Source of the DNA: Chaenocephalus aceratus
Taxonomy: Eukaryota > Chordata > Actinopteri > Perciformes > Channichthyidae
Length of the DNA: 64,000 nucleotides
NCBI GenBank assembly: GCA_023974075.1
Contig: JAMFTG010000337.1
Coordinates: forward strand, 121,027-185,026
Direction: 5' to 3'
Within the stretch, counting starts at the first letter, position 1. Every line of letters starts with the position of its first letter. Positions 1 to 12,857 of the stretch are shown here, in pieces. The translations under genes were made by a program, and so were the position numbers. The notes below the pieces were generated by a model, which saw nothing but the letters and a program-made list of their open reading frames with translations, was not told the origin of the DNA and ran no database searches.

Positions 1-2
1 AC

Positions 3-2064
3 CTCGGGCTTTTTTGGTGTCCGTCAGGAACTGAATTTCAAAATAAAAATAACCGGAAACAGACGTAGGCCTATAAGGGACATTTCGAGCATCATTGCGA
101 TTGTCAACATTTCTGTGTTTAGGATGGCCGAAGACACTACACTACCCATAATCCCCAGCTATCGTTTAGGACTACAGTTCCCGTAAGGTTACGCAGAGCG
201 TCAAACAGCTGTGTGAAATGGAACGAAACCACGCCAGACTATCCAAAACTAGAATCGAACACCCCCCCAGAACTACACATGCTGGCTATTGTGTTTCGCA
301 AAATGTTCTATGGGACGTCTCTACTGAACGTTTTCGTTTTTCCCACAATTAGAAGTTTGCCAGTATTAAACACATTGGTGTTATCAAATGTAAAACATAT
401 AATTAATAAATGGGTGAAAATCACTTGTGTCCATAATGCGCAGCATTAATATATACCCACATGACAGCTCATTGATACTTTGTAATTCTACTCCACTACA
501 ATTCAGAGGTTAACCTGGTATTTTTACTCCACTGCATTTATTTGAGTTACTTTGCAGATTCTGATTAATTATGTGAAATATAAACAACCCTTAAATCAGA
601 CTTTAGTTACACCTGAGTAAAATTCAGGTAAGGTTATAGTCAAGTGCCAACAATCAGGAGAGATATTTGATAGTTGGTGCTTGAGAAGACTAAACATGTA
701 TCTGCAATTGACATGAATGGAAACAAGTAATAAAGTATATTAATTACTCGTTATTCTCTACTAATAGTTAATTAAAGACTGTATATTATGGCTATTTTGC
801 ACATCCCCTTCAAGATTTCAAAGGTTATTGACATATCATACACAACTACAGTGTAGTTTATGCAATGAATGAAAAACTTGGGTCACAGGTTCCTCAACAG
901 TGCATTACAAGACATCTATCAATATGTGTGTACCTCCACCATTAAACTGTCATATTCTGCACATTTCTTATTCTATCTACATACATAAGAGTATAATTAA
1001 TGTGTATAATATCAGTTAAAATAAGTGCTTCAACATAGTTAACATTGCAGGAAAGCAATATATTAGACGTTAATTACTTTGTCAGGCATAATATTTAATA
1101 TTTAATGTTTAAATAAAGGTTAATCCGTTTTTCTGTTTTGCACCTCCTCCTATTAATATCTGTGTACATCCTGCACTACACTGTTGTATTGTAGAGATCA
1201 CTTATAGTATCTTCTTGATTTTTTATATTCTATATTTCTATATTTATACTTTCCCCCTATGAAAGTATGTACTCTTGATATTTTTTTAATCAAATATAAC
1301 ACATAAAAACAATAATTCAATAACGTGCTTTAACCACTAGGAGGTGCACACAAGGTGCACACAGCCATAATAACTTTGTATTATTAGTGTGTATGTACAA
1401 CATCTGAAGATGTATAGTTTTATGCATGCTTTCACATCATTTTACAGCATATTGCTATACTATTTCAGACTCAGTATTTACATTCTTACATTCAAAGAAA
1501 ATCAGTAATATCTTTGAAAACTACAGTCCTATTCTATCAGCTGTGCACCGTTATGGTGTAAATATAACCTATCTATGAATTAGATCAAATGTAAAGTCAG
1601 CCGAATTAGTGTAGATACGGCAAGGAGACGTATTGTGTGAAGAGAAATTGAAGATGTTGTTTTAATTGTTGATATATTTATGATCCACGTCAAGTATTCA
1701 GTTTCGGCGCCATTTCTTCCAGTTCTTCCAAAGGTCTTCTCATCAGGGCTCTCTAAATAAAGAACTACGGCAGATCTGTAGTATGTAATGCAGCCGAACC
1801 GTGTATTACAATGCCGTTATGTGATGACTTTCAAAGAGAAAAGCAAGAGCACTCGGAATTAAGTATTATTTATACTTTTAAAATGTTTTCCGGATTTCAT
1901 ATAATATAAACACCAAATCCAGCATGCATTGCGGCTAACACATCCAATCAGCGATCTTAAAACCATAGCTGAGGATCTTGGGTAATCGCTCGAAATGCCT
2001 ACGTCTGTTTCCGGTTATATTTATTTTGAAATTCAGTTCCTGACGGACACCAAAAAAGCCCGAG
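3..2064. mobile_element. Non-autonomous DNA transposon with ~70-bp terminal inverted repeats
   Basis: The left end (from CTCGGGCTTTTTTGGTGTCC at position 3) is the reverse complement of the right end, which stops at 2064. The match runs about 70 bp, with weaker pairing further in (the shared CATTTCGAGC stretch). Between the ends the DNA is AT-rich with no plausible transposase frame. The left flank is cut by the window edge, so the target duplication cannot be read and the superfamily is unassigned. The last ~335 bp recur at 7867-8203. The element sits inside an older repeat that continues from 2065. Confidence 0.75.
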
Positions 2065-2384
2065 ATTATGGAATTAAACCAATAAATAAAAGCAAGGATA
2101 ATTGTGTGTTATTGGTGAGTAAATAACAGTGTGTTATTTTGAAAAGAATAACAAATTAGAAGGAAAAAAAGATTTAAAAAATACAGATTTCAGTATCCTG
2201 AGGCTCTGAGCCCCATTTATTTTCCTCACAGACGACAACAAAAGTCCGAAATTATACGATTTAAAATAAAAGCAATAATTGTGGCTTGATATTGAGTAAG
2301 AACATGTTTTTATGAACCACACAGCTTCCGGTCTTCCACGACCCGACCGGAGAAAAAGACGTGCTGCAGGCACGAAACACATTA
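1729..2384. repeat. Duplicated block, copy 1 (transposon end plus flanking repeat)
   Basis: From 1729 to about 2384 the sequence matches 7867-8525 nearly base for base, across the transposon right end and the following AT-rich repeat. Homology resumes at 3589 with 8524 onward, after the insertion at 2385-3588. Shared sequence on both sides of the transposon end shows duplication of a genomic block rather than two independent insertions. Confidence 0.8.
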
Positions 2385-3588
2385 GGCTTGTTTGAGACAA
2401 GCAAGACCTGCGCAGTTGCGATCAACGTCTTGCTAGTGCGTTGCATGATGGTTAGTCATCTTGTCCGACTTGCTCTGGAGGCTCGCCCACATGAGACTTT
2501 GAAATCTCGCGGGACAAAGACGCCCGCAGCCTTGAGAGCGAGGCGAGGCGAGTTGGCGCAGTTGCTCTCCACGAGCTGCGGAAGCGAAATGCTTGACGGG
2601 AAACGGCTCGCTGGTATCTCGAGCTGAGCGCTCATTGGTGGTTTTTACCACGTGCTGCTGATGAAGCTCTCCCATTGGCTGGCAAAAGTTTGTTGTTGTT
2701 TTGTGTCAGTTTTACGTCGCCACATCCATTCCCATTTTTCATCATTGTTTATCATCATGAAATTAATATCTATATATTTTATACTATACTGCTTACCGTT
2801 TTCATACTTTATATATCTCAGCATATTAATACACACTGTTCATACTGCTCACAGGCTGATATCTAGTGTATTCATACACACTGTTCATACTGCTCACAGG
2901 CTGATATCTAGTGTATTCATACACACTATTTATTCATCATTCAATTCATTCTATATGTTATTCTGTAGATTGTGTACATTACTTTCCACTTCTCTGCTTG
3001 TTGCACCTGGTTAGAAGCTAAACTGCATTTCGTTGTCTCAGTCCCTGTAATATGTGCAATAACAATAAAGTTTCTCTTTAAGTTAAACCAAATCATTAAA
3101 ATAAAATCTATTGTAATGTAATGATTTGGTTTAACCTTATTTATTGAATACATCATTTAAAATGAAATTACATCCATGTTGTACACATCACAAAGCTTAA
3201 AGTGGCAGCTAAAGAATTAACACAGCAGCAGGTCTGTTCAATTCATGCTCCTTAAGCTTCATGTGTGCGGATCTGAAGGGACTGATCATCTGTAGCCTGT
3301 CCACCTATCAGTTTTGCAAACATTAAGAGGGAGGAGCATTTCTAATTATGGAACCCATGGTGTGGTTCATCATCATGACTGAATTAACACACCTATATAA
3401 AGCAATGGAGATCCCCTCTGTCTACAGTGGGTAAAATGGAATTTCCGCCATTGCAAACCCAGCCAGTCAAGCCGACTCCGAGTCCGAGCTGTCCGACTTA
3501 AGACGAGCTTTTTGACACCTCCCCCGGCTGCGATCGGCTACTCTCGTCTACTTTCGAGGCGAGCCGCAATGTGTCTCAAACAAGCCTA
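2385..3588. mobile_element. Harbinger-like non-autonomous element (TTA target duplication)
   Basis: The element begins GGCTTGTTTGAGACA and ends TGTCTCAAACAAGCC(TA), a perfect 15-bp inverted repeat. TTA precedes it (2382-2384) and follows it (3589-3591). The paralogous block at about 8520 has one uninterrupted TTA at this point, so the insertion and its 3-bp duplication are seen directly. A 3-bp TWA target and GGC-type ends suggest PIF/Harbinger; no transposase is present. A 47-bp tandem duplication lies inside at about 2823-2932. Confidence 0.7.
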
Positions 3589-3690
3589 TTACCAGTAGAA
3601 ATACATTGCTTTTAAAATCGTGCTGTGCAACACGAAAAAAAGGGGCAAATCGTGATGGTGAACACGAAATGCAGTGAGACTGGGTTGGAT
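3589..3690. mobile_element. 3' end of a MITE with terminus CACGAAATGC..GAGACTGGGTTGG
   Basis: This is the right terminus of the outer repeat whose complete copy lies at 26858-27433; it also ends the copy at about 8595. The element body runs from before the window through 2065-2384 and was interrupted by the elements at 3-2064 and 2385-3588. Confidence 0.65.
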
Positions 3691-4622
3691 GTCCAGGTGT
3701 ATATCAGTATCTAGTGTCTCTACTTTAAAGAGTCCTCTCCTGCTGATGTTCAGGTGTATATCAGTATGTAGTGTCTCTACTTTAAAGAGTCCTCTCCTGC
3801 TGATGTTCATGTTTATATCAGTATGTAGTGTTTCTACTTTAAAGAGTCCTCTCCTGCTAATGTTCAGGTGTATATCAGTATGTAGTGTCTCCACTTTAAA
3901 GAGTCCTCTCCTGTTGATGTTCAGGTGTATATCAGTATGAAGTGTCTCTACTTTAAAGAGTCCTCTCCTGCTGATGTTCAGGTGTATATCAGTATGAAGT
4001 GTCTCTACTTTAAAGAGTCCTCTCCTGCTGATGTTCAGGTGTACTTAGTGTCTCTACTTTAAAGAGTTCTCTCCTGCTGATGTTCAGGTGTATATCGCTA
4101 CGTAGTGTCTCTACTTTAAAGAGTCCTCTCCTGCTGGTGTTCAGGTGTATATCAGTATGAAGTGTCTCTACTTTAAAGAGTCCTCTCCTGCTGATGTTCA
4201 GGTGTATATCGCTACGTAGTGTCTCTACTTTAAAGAGTCCTCTCCTGCTGATGTTCAGGTGTATATCAGTATGAAGTGTCTCTACTTTAAAGAATCCTCT
4301 CCTGCTGATGTTCAGGTGTACTTAGTGTCTCTACTTTAAAGAGTTCTCTCCTGCTGATGTTCAGGTGTATATCGCTACGTAGTGTCTCTACTTTAAAGAG
4401 TTCTCTCCTGCTGATGTTCAGGTGTATATCGCTACGTAGTGTCTCTACTTTAAAGAGTCCTCTCCTGCTGATGTTCAGGTGTATATCGGTATGTAGTGTC
4501 TCTACTTTAAAGAGTCTTCTCCTGCTGATGTTCAGGTGTACTTAGTGTCTCTACTTTAAAGAGTCCTCTCCTGCCGATGTTCAGTTGTATATCGGTATGT
4601 AGTGTCTTTACTTTAAAGAGTC
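3690..4622 (+). repeat. 57-bp minisatellite, array 1 (~16 copies)
   Basis: The tandem unit reads TGTCTCTACTTTAAAGAGTC, then CTCTCCTGCTGATGTTCAGG, then TGTATATCAGTATGTAG. Variants drop the TGTATATCAGTATG part or read CGCTACGTAG. 57 is divisible by three, so both strands show long open frames (19-residue repeats) that I do not regard as genes. The array starts directly after the MITE terminus. The same unit forms a larger array at 10937-12424. Confidence 0.93.
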
Positions 4623-4825
4623 CTACAATTAGATGGAAAACAGTTACAAAGAGACAGACAATTACAACAAAGAGACAATTAATCACCATAAAAAAATATT
4701 TTAGTAGAGAAAATGTTTTCATTGAAGTTAATGTGTATTAATCCTGTAAAAAGAAGTTTTATTCAAAATGGCACTTCATCAAAATGCAATTGAGTGCAAC
4801 TTCAACGTAACTGTATTTTTGGTTC

Positions 4826-4975
4826 CTATTACATAAGATAAGATGTACTTTATTGATCCCAAATTGGGAAATGTTTGCGTTGCAGCAGCATAAAAAACAA
4901 GGCATTGCACATAATTAGAAATTAAAAGAGTAGAAATAAACATTTCAAAAATTTGAAAACATATCAAAATAGAAA
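4826..4975. repeat. Interspersed teleost repeat fragment (copy 1)
   Basis: The segment containing AAGATGTACTTTATTGATCC, CAAATTGGGAAATG and a later CACATAATTAGA recurs with small changes at about 61759-61850. I recognise it as a very common fish dispersed repeat but do not assign its class. Confidence 0.6.
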
Positions 4976-5449
4976 TGTCTTTATCTAAACACAATTGCAT
5001 TGCTAGGCAACAGCATGGTTCCATTCTTACTTCCTGTCAGCTGATGTCCTTCACTCCTTATTTGGAATGGAACCTTCAGAATGATGACATCATCTGTTGC
5101 CTTCATGTATAATTCTGAATTCTGCATTGATATTCTAAGAGTTTGCAGGACCTGGCTGTGACGGGGAATTCATCATCAGAGCATCAGAGAATTAGACAGA
5201 AGGCAGAAGGAATTTGTCCAGCTAGTGTCAGATCATTGAAGAGATTAGGGATACTTACAGTTTTTTTAGCGAGATAATCTTCACAAGTGAACTCAACTTT
5301 TGTGGGATTTTTGTGACGTTAATTCAGTCGAACAATTACATTAGTTTGCTAAACAACAGGTCATTTTGTCACAGCAGTAGAGATGGAGATGAACAATTAG
5401 AGATGAGCTGGCAGCCAAGCTCGAGATTCTGCAAAAAGAAAATCAGGAA

Positions 5450-6857
5450 ATGAAGTTGTTGCTGGAGCAGGAGAGGACTTTAAGGGATAAGCTTGAGATT
5501 GAAGGCGCTAAAAATAAGGAAGCGATGCTCAACGCATATACAGAGAAATCAGCGTTGCTATTTAAGCACGATGTGAAAGTGAAAGCCCAGGTAATTGAGC
5601 AGAACATCTTGCGCTTCAACAATGAGGACCTGAACATGAAATACGGAAACCTCCAGAGGTCACACAAGAAGGTTGAAGCCACGATGGCCGCCTTGAGAAA
5701 GGCAATCCAGGAACTCAAACAACTGAAAGAACCCTGTGTTGAGGAGCAAGGTGTAGAGATGGCTGCTTTGTTGAAGGAAAACAAAACACTGAAACAAGAG
5801 AAGGAGCGTTGTGTTGAGGAGAAAGATGCAAAGATGGCCGCCTTGCAAAAGACTAACCAAGAACTCAAACAACTAAAGGATCGTTGTGTTGAGGAGAAAG
5901 CTGTAAAGATAGCTGCTCTGCGTGAGAGAAACCAGGAAATCACACAACTGAAGGAGCGTTGTGTTGAGGAGGAGGCAAATATGGCCGCCTTGCAAACAAC
6001 AAACCAGGAACTCAAACAACAAAACTTGCGTTGCGTTGAGGAGAAAGATGCAGAGATAGCTACTTTTCTGAAGGAAAAACCAAACACTGAAACAAGAGAA
6101 GGAACGTTGTGTGGTGGAGGAGGTGAAGGTGGACAAGAAGGAGGATGTGGAGGTGAAAGTGGAACTAGAAGTTAGGCACGATTGTGAACTGAATGCCCTG
6201 GAAATTGACGCAGAAAGTCTTGCGCGGAAAAAAATGAGGAACTGAACATGAACATATGAAAGCTCCCTCAAGATGCACGAGAAGGACAAAGCAGAGATGC
6301 CCGCCTTGAGAAAGACAAACCAGGATCTCAAACAACTGAAAGAACCCTGTGTTGAGGAGAAGGATGCAGAGCTGGCTGCCTTGCAAAGACAAACCAGGAA
6401 CTCAAACAAGAGAAGTTGCATTTTCTTGAGGTGAAACATTTTGAGATAGCCGTTTTGCATGAGAGAAACCATGAACTCCAACAACAGATGGAACGTTGTG
6501 TGGAGGAGAAGGATGCAGAGCTAGTTGCTTTGCATGAGAGAAACCAGGAACTGGAACAACAGAAGGAACGTTGTGTGGAGGAGAAGGATGCAGAGATAGT
6601 TGCTTTGCATGAGAGAAACCAGGAACTGGAACAACAGAAGGAACGTTGTGTTGAGGAGAAGGATGCAGAGATTGCCGCCTTGCTGAAGAAACAGCTGAAA
6701 AAAACCACCAAAGGCACTCTGCGTGGTGAAGGAGGAGCTTGTGGAGGTACAGGTGGAGTTGGAGGTGGAACAGGAAGTGAGGGTGGATCCACCTGAGCAA
6801 ACCAATGAGCCGATCCCAACACGCAGAGGAGGACAACACCACGGTGGAGAAGATTAA
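5450..6857 (+). pseudogene. Single-exon coiled-coil reading frame with 25-residue repeats, frameshifted
   Basis: The longest open part (5450-6175) encodes an E/K/L/Q-rich coiled coil. From about residue 95 it consists of ~25-residue repeats of the type ERCVEEKDAKMAALQKTNQE plus LKQLK, each with one Cys. The repeats continue in other frames through 6300-6710 and end in a Pro/Gly tail with a stop at 6855-6857. Shifts are needed at about 6075-6079 (A run), 6228-6234 (A run), 6250-6260, 6381-6390 and 6700-6735. Upstream, the frame stays open and coiled-coil-like back to about 5388, where it meets a stop, so the real start is unclear. An AATAAA lies near 7492. It resembles golgin- or trichohyalin-like predictions in fish; function is unknown. 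It is either a decaying single-exon gene or an intact gene with base-length errors. Confidence 0.55.
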
Positions 6858-7866
6858 TCAATTCCTTTTCTTGTATCCGCCCAAACGTCAACGATGACTA
6901 AAAAGGAAAACATGAGACTCAAAGGCAGCCCTGACATCGGCTTTAAAAACTTAAAAAACTTTAAAAAACAAACTCACAACAACAACAAATAATAAGACAT
7001 TAAAAACATTTCAAGTCTAAAGCTCAAAGTGAGTGAGCAACAACATATACTCACAGCCAGTCAGGATATATATTTAAACACTTAACAGTTATTAGATCTG
7101 GTTAGACATCAACAAAGGTTTCCAGAAGAGGACTCACAGTGATGTGCAGTTTTAGCCACTAGGGGCAAAAAAAACAACCTTAATTTTAAAAAGAAAGTAA
7201 ACTATTCCTTTGCTTCTAGTACCCTTAAATAAGAGGAACATAGTCATTACAAGTTATCAGGTTTATGTTATATCGTCATGTTTAGTTTATAGTATCCACT
7301 TTCATCTTTTTGTTGTATTTTTCATATTTATTGAATAGTTCATTTTCATATTTATGTTATATTTATCATGTTTGGTTAATAGTCAATTTTTATATGTATC
7401 TTATATTTGTCATATTTACTTAATAGTACATTTCTATATTTATGTTTAGTCCATTGTTTACTTGTTAAGTTAAAGTATAGTTTTGTCAATCAATAAAAAA
7501 ACGTTTTATAATGATAACAATACTGACACGTTGATTTATTTTACGTTTGTTTCTCCTGTCTACGTTTAACTTCTTACTTTTAATTTCAAGTCACCAGAGA
7601 TTTAATCTGAGAATTCAACTAATAACAACATTCAATACAATAAATTTTAATTAAAAACAACACTAGAATTATTTCTCGTCTGTTCCTCCTGTTTTTGTCT
7701 AGTTACCTTCATATTGAGTGACTTTAGCTCACCTGGCTCTGCCCTGATCAATACACTGACTTAAAGCTACTTCAGTACATACTTTATTACCTTGTTTACA
7801 AAGTTTGCATTCAACAATTATCATAATAAATATAAACAAAGGACAAAACAACACTATGTATTTGAT
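6858..7866. other. AT-rich stretch downstream of the coiled-coil frame
   Basis: No coding region is visible. Imperfect TTCATATTTATGTTATATTT-type repeats occur at about 7300-7450, and CAATCAATAAA near 7487 may be the polyadenylation signal of the coiled-coil transcript. Confidence 0.4.
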
Positions 7867-8600
7867 TTCAAAGGTCTTCTCATCAGGGCTCTCTAAATAA
7901 AGAACTACGGCAGATCTGTAATATGTAATGCAGCCGAACCGTGTATTACAATGCCGTTATGTGATGACTTTCAAAGAGAAAAGCAAGAGCACTCGGAATT
8001 AAGTATTATTTTATACTTTTAAAATGTTTTCCGGATTTCATATAATATAAACACCAAATCCCAGCATGCATTGCGGCTAACACATCCAATCAGCGAGCTT
8101 AAAACTATAGCTGAGGATCTTGGGTAATCGCTCGAAATGCCTACGTCTGTTTCCGGTTATATTTATTTTGAAATTCAGTTCCTGACGGACGCCAAAAAGA
8201 CCGAGATTATGGAATTAAACCAATAAATAAAAGCAAGGATAATTGTGTGTTATTGGTGAGTAAATAACAGTGTGTTATTTTGAAAGAATAACAATTAGAA
8301 GGAAAAAAAGATTTAAAAAATACAGATTTCAGTATCCTGAGGCTCTGAGCCCCATTTATTTTCCTCACAGATGGCAACAAAAGTCCGAAATTATACGATT
8401 AAAATAAAAGCAATAACTGTGGCTTGATATTGAGTAAGAACATGTTTTTATGAACCACACAGCTTCCGGTCTTCCACGACCCGACCGGAGAAAAAGACCT
8501 GCTGCAGCCTGCAGGCACGAAACACGTTACCAGTAGAAATACATTGCTTTTAAAATCGTGTTGGTGAACACGAAATGCCGTGAGACTGGGTGGATGTTCA
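7867..8600. repeat. Duplicated block, copy 2
   Basis: This is the paralogue of 1729-2384 plus 3589-3700. It contains the last ~335 bp of the transposon whose full copy is at 3-2064, then the outer repeat and its terminus at about 8595. It lacks the Harbinger-like insertion and so serves as the empty site. Just past the terminus it has a short GGATGTTCAGG that resembles the start of the 57-bp minisatellite in copy 1, but no array. Confidence 0.8.
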
Positions 8601-9477
<877 letters not shown>

Positions 9478-9534
9478 AGGATGTGTGTGCAGTTAGGAGA
9501 AAGGAATAATTTCCAGCAGCTTCAGATCAGGACT

Positions 9535-9611
9535 CATGCTGCTCGTCCACCTCGGCCATGTGATGTTCATTACTGCTCCTCGGGGAAGAGTTCAACCGTG
9601 GATCACTGAAG
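9535..9611 (+). other. Possible 5' exon of the CaaX-protein gene
   Basis: A non-AT-rich stretch ends in a good donor (GAAG|GTAAAA, boundary 9611/9612). Joined to the acceptor at 14054/14055 it would meet a stop before the ATG at 14075, so it could only be untranslated leader. This is speculative; no promoter motif is clear. Confidence 0.2.
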
Positions 9612-10936
9612 GTAAAATCTTTTTATATACTTGAGTTAAAGTGGATTTATGTGAAAATGTAGATTTCTGTACAGTGAATAGGATTCTGAATTGTTATATC
9701 ACTGTCATTGATATAGTGCCTAGTAACAGCTAAGTGGGGAACTATAGTTAACAAATACAGCAAAATCCTAAAAGACAACATGGTTAAGTATGTCCAAAAA
9801 TGAGTAGAAAGTAGAGGTGAAAGATGTCAGGAATTGACTCACATCTTCCATAAAAGGGATTTAAATGTTTTACTTTTTTTAACAAAATATGTTACCTATT
9901 GCTAAGTCAAAGTTGTGTCAAACATTATTGTGTTTAATGCACAAAATGCCAGTTTTACAATGTCATTTTGTGAAATAGTTATTTCTAAAATTGGTAATTT
10001 ACTCAGAAATAAAACTGCAGGGAGCCTAAGTTTTCAAATGTACTAATTTTAATAATCTCTTTTGACTGTTACACAATAATATTTTGCATTAGATAGACCG
10101 AAAACAGGTTTTTAGGCTGAGCAAATGTGTAAAAAATATACAGTCTTTAATTTGCTGAAAAATGGTAAAATCCTGCATTGAAAATGTTAAGAAAGTAAAA
10201 TGTCGTTAAGCCTAAAAATACCCAAATGCAGAACAATCTAAAATTAACAAATGATTACGACAAAAGAATTGTAATGTTTATAGATACCAATTAATTATCT
10301 CAAAACTTGCTAATTGATCAGTTGACTAAGTAAGCTGTTGTTGTATACACTATTGACTAGTTTGTAGTGGAGTAAAAAGTGCATTAATTCACTTTGAGTG
10401 GAATTGAAGTATAAAATGGTACTAAATTATCAGGTAAAGTAGCTTAATTTACACTTAAGTACAATACACAGATTTTTCGACTTTATTGTTTAATTTCTCC
10501 TCCATTATTCGCTCTGTGCCTCAGTTAAAGCGTTTTCTACTCTCTCACAGTCACAGGAACAGCCACACACCGAGTGCAGAGTAAATGCACTCGGTGTGTT
10601 TAAATCCAATCTATTTTTCATCCATTGTTGCTCAGCACGCTGCCTCTCGCTCTAACATGAACGTTTCTGTTATTATTCATTTATAGTCCCGATTCTGTCA
10701 TGCACACGAGTCAGTGGAGTGTAAGAGGGTCAGTCTGTTCACTTTTAGCGTGAAGAGATGTAAAGTGGAAACACTCCTCTGCAAGAAGCCATTAAAGCCT
10801 GTATTCAGTGTCAATATCTCAATGGTTTAAATGTAATTTGGATGTCTTCATTTTACTCATTTACTCATACACTTCATTTATATAGTTCTTTACAGCCATA
10901 GAAAAAAATGACGCATTGCTATTAACAGACACAGCT
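9612..10936. other. AT-rich non-coding stretch with one perfect hairpin
   Basis: No coding region is seen. At 10565-10599 a perfect 14-bp inverted repeat (ACACACCGAGTGCA and its complement) encloses a 7-nt loop. Confidence 0.5.
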
Positions 10937-12424
10937 TCATATCAGTATGTAGTGTCTCTACTTTAAAGAGTCCTCTCCTGCTGATGTTCAGGTGTATATC
11001 AGTATGTAGTGTCTCTACTTTAAAGAGTCCTCTCCTGCTGATGTCCAGGTGTATATCAGTATGTAGTGTCTCTACTTTAAAGAGTCCTCTCCTGCTGATG
11101 TTCAGGTGTAATATCATTATGTAGTGTCTCTACTTTAAAGAGTCCTCTCCTGCTGATGTTCAGGTGTATATCAGTATGTAGTGTCCCTACTTTAAAGAGT
11201 CCTCCTGCTGATGTTCAGGTGTATATCAGTATGTAGTGTCTCTACTTTAAAGAGTCCTCTCCTGCTGATGTTCAGGTGTATATCAGTATATAGTGTCTCT
11301 ACTTTAAAGAGTCCTCTCCTGCTGATGTTCAGGTGTATATCATTATGTAGTGTCTCTACTTTAAAGAGTCCTCTCCTGCTGATGTTCAGGTGTATATCAG
11401 TATGTAGTGTCCCTACTTTAAAGAGTCCTCCTGCTGATGTTCAGGTGTATATCAGTATGTAGTGTCTCTACTTTAAAGAGTCCTCTCCTGCTGATGTTCA
11501 GGTGTATATCAGTATATAGTGTCTCTACTTTAAAGAGTCGTCTCCTGCTGATGTTCAGGTGTATATCAGTATGTAGTGTCTCTACTTTAAAGAGTCCTCT
11601 CCTGCTGATGTTCAGGTGTATATCATTATGTAGTGTCTCTACTTTAAAGAGTCCTCTCCTGCTGATGTTCAGGTGTATATCAGTATGTAGTGTCCCTACT
11701 TTAAAGAGTCCTCCTGCTGATGTTCAGGTGTATATCAGTATGTAGTGTCTCTACTTTAAAGAGTCCTCTCCTGCTGATGTTCAGGTGTATATCAGTATAT
11801 AGTGTCTCTACTTTAAAGAGTCCTCTCCTGCTGATGTTCAGGTGTATATCATTATGTAGTGTCTCTACTTTAAAGAGTCCTCTCCTGCTGATGTTCAGGT
11901 GTATATCAGTATGTAGTGTCCCTACTTTAAAGAGTCCTCCTGCTGATGTTCAGGTGTATATCAGTATGTAGTGTCTCTACTTTAAAGAGTCCTCTCCTGC
12001 TGATGTTCAGGTGTTATATCAGTATGTAGTGTCCCTACTTTAAAGAGTCCTCCTGCTGATGTTCAGGTGTATATCAGTATGTAGTGTCTCTACTTTAAAG
12101 AGTCCTCTCCTGCTGATGTTCAGGTGTATATCAGTATGTAGTGTCCTCTACTTTAAAGAGTCCTCTCCTGCTGATGTTCAGGTGTATATCATTATGTAGT
12201 GTCTCTACTTTAAAGAGTCCTCTCCTGCTGATGTGCAGGTGTATATCATTATGTAGTGTCTCTACTTTAAAGAGTCCTCTCCTGCTGATGTTCAGGTGTA
12301 TATCAGTATGTAGTGTCTCTACTTTAAAGAGTCCTCTCCTGCTGATGTTCAGGTGTATATCAGTATGTAGTGTCTCTACTTTAAAGAGTCCTCTCCTGCT
12401 GATGTTCAGGTGTATATCATTATA
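10937..12424 (+). repeat. 57-bp minisatellite, array 2 (~26 copies, higher-order pattern)
   Basis: Same unit as the array at 3690-4622 but more homogeneous. A 54-bp variant (CCCTACTTTAAAGAGTCCTCC, lacking TCT) recurs every four to five units near 11190, 11415, 11700, 11930 and 12045, and runs of monomer variants repeat in the same order. This indicates amplification of multi-monomer blocks. Open frames across it are repeat artefacts. Confidence 0.93.
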
Positions 12425-12794
12425 TCTGCTCTGGTTGGTTAGCTAGCCGACACTGTTGTGATTGGTCAACCGCTTTGAGATGTCCCGCCCCTTAGCCTAT
12501 CACGTGCAATGTGTTTTAGCGCTAGCCAATAGAAGCACAAGTGTTACATAGTGATGTCACTATGTCCCGGAAGTAAACAAAAGAGTCCAATGGAGGCGTT
12601 TATTTCATTGCACAAATGTAAATGTTGTAGAAGTTTCTTTGAACTCCATTTACATAATGTATTATTATCATAATCAGCTTATAGCAATATATAAATATAC
12701 TTATACAGCAATAATCATAACACATTATAAAGTATTTTATAATGACTCACAACCACATGTTTTAAAACACTGTATACTGTAGTTTGAGAGCTTT

Positions 12795-12857
<63 letters not shown>

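Noticed and set aside
5443..6842. Minus-strand Ser/Phe-rich ORFs opposite the coiled-coil frame
   Set aside because: Antisense shadows of the plus-strand 25-residue repeats; the plus frame has coherent coiled-coil composition.
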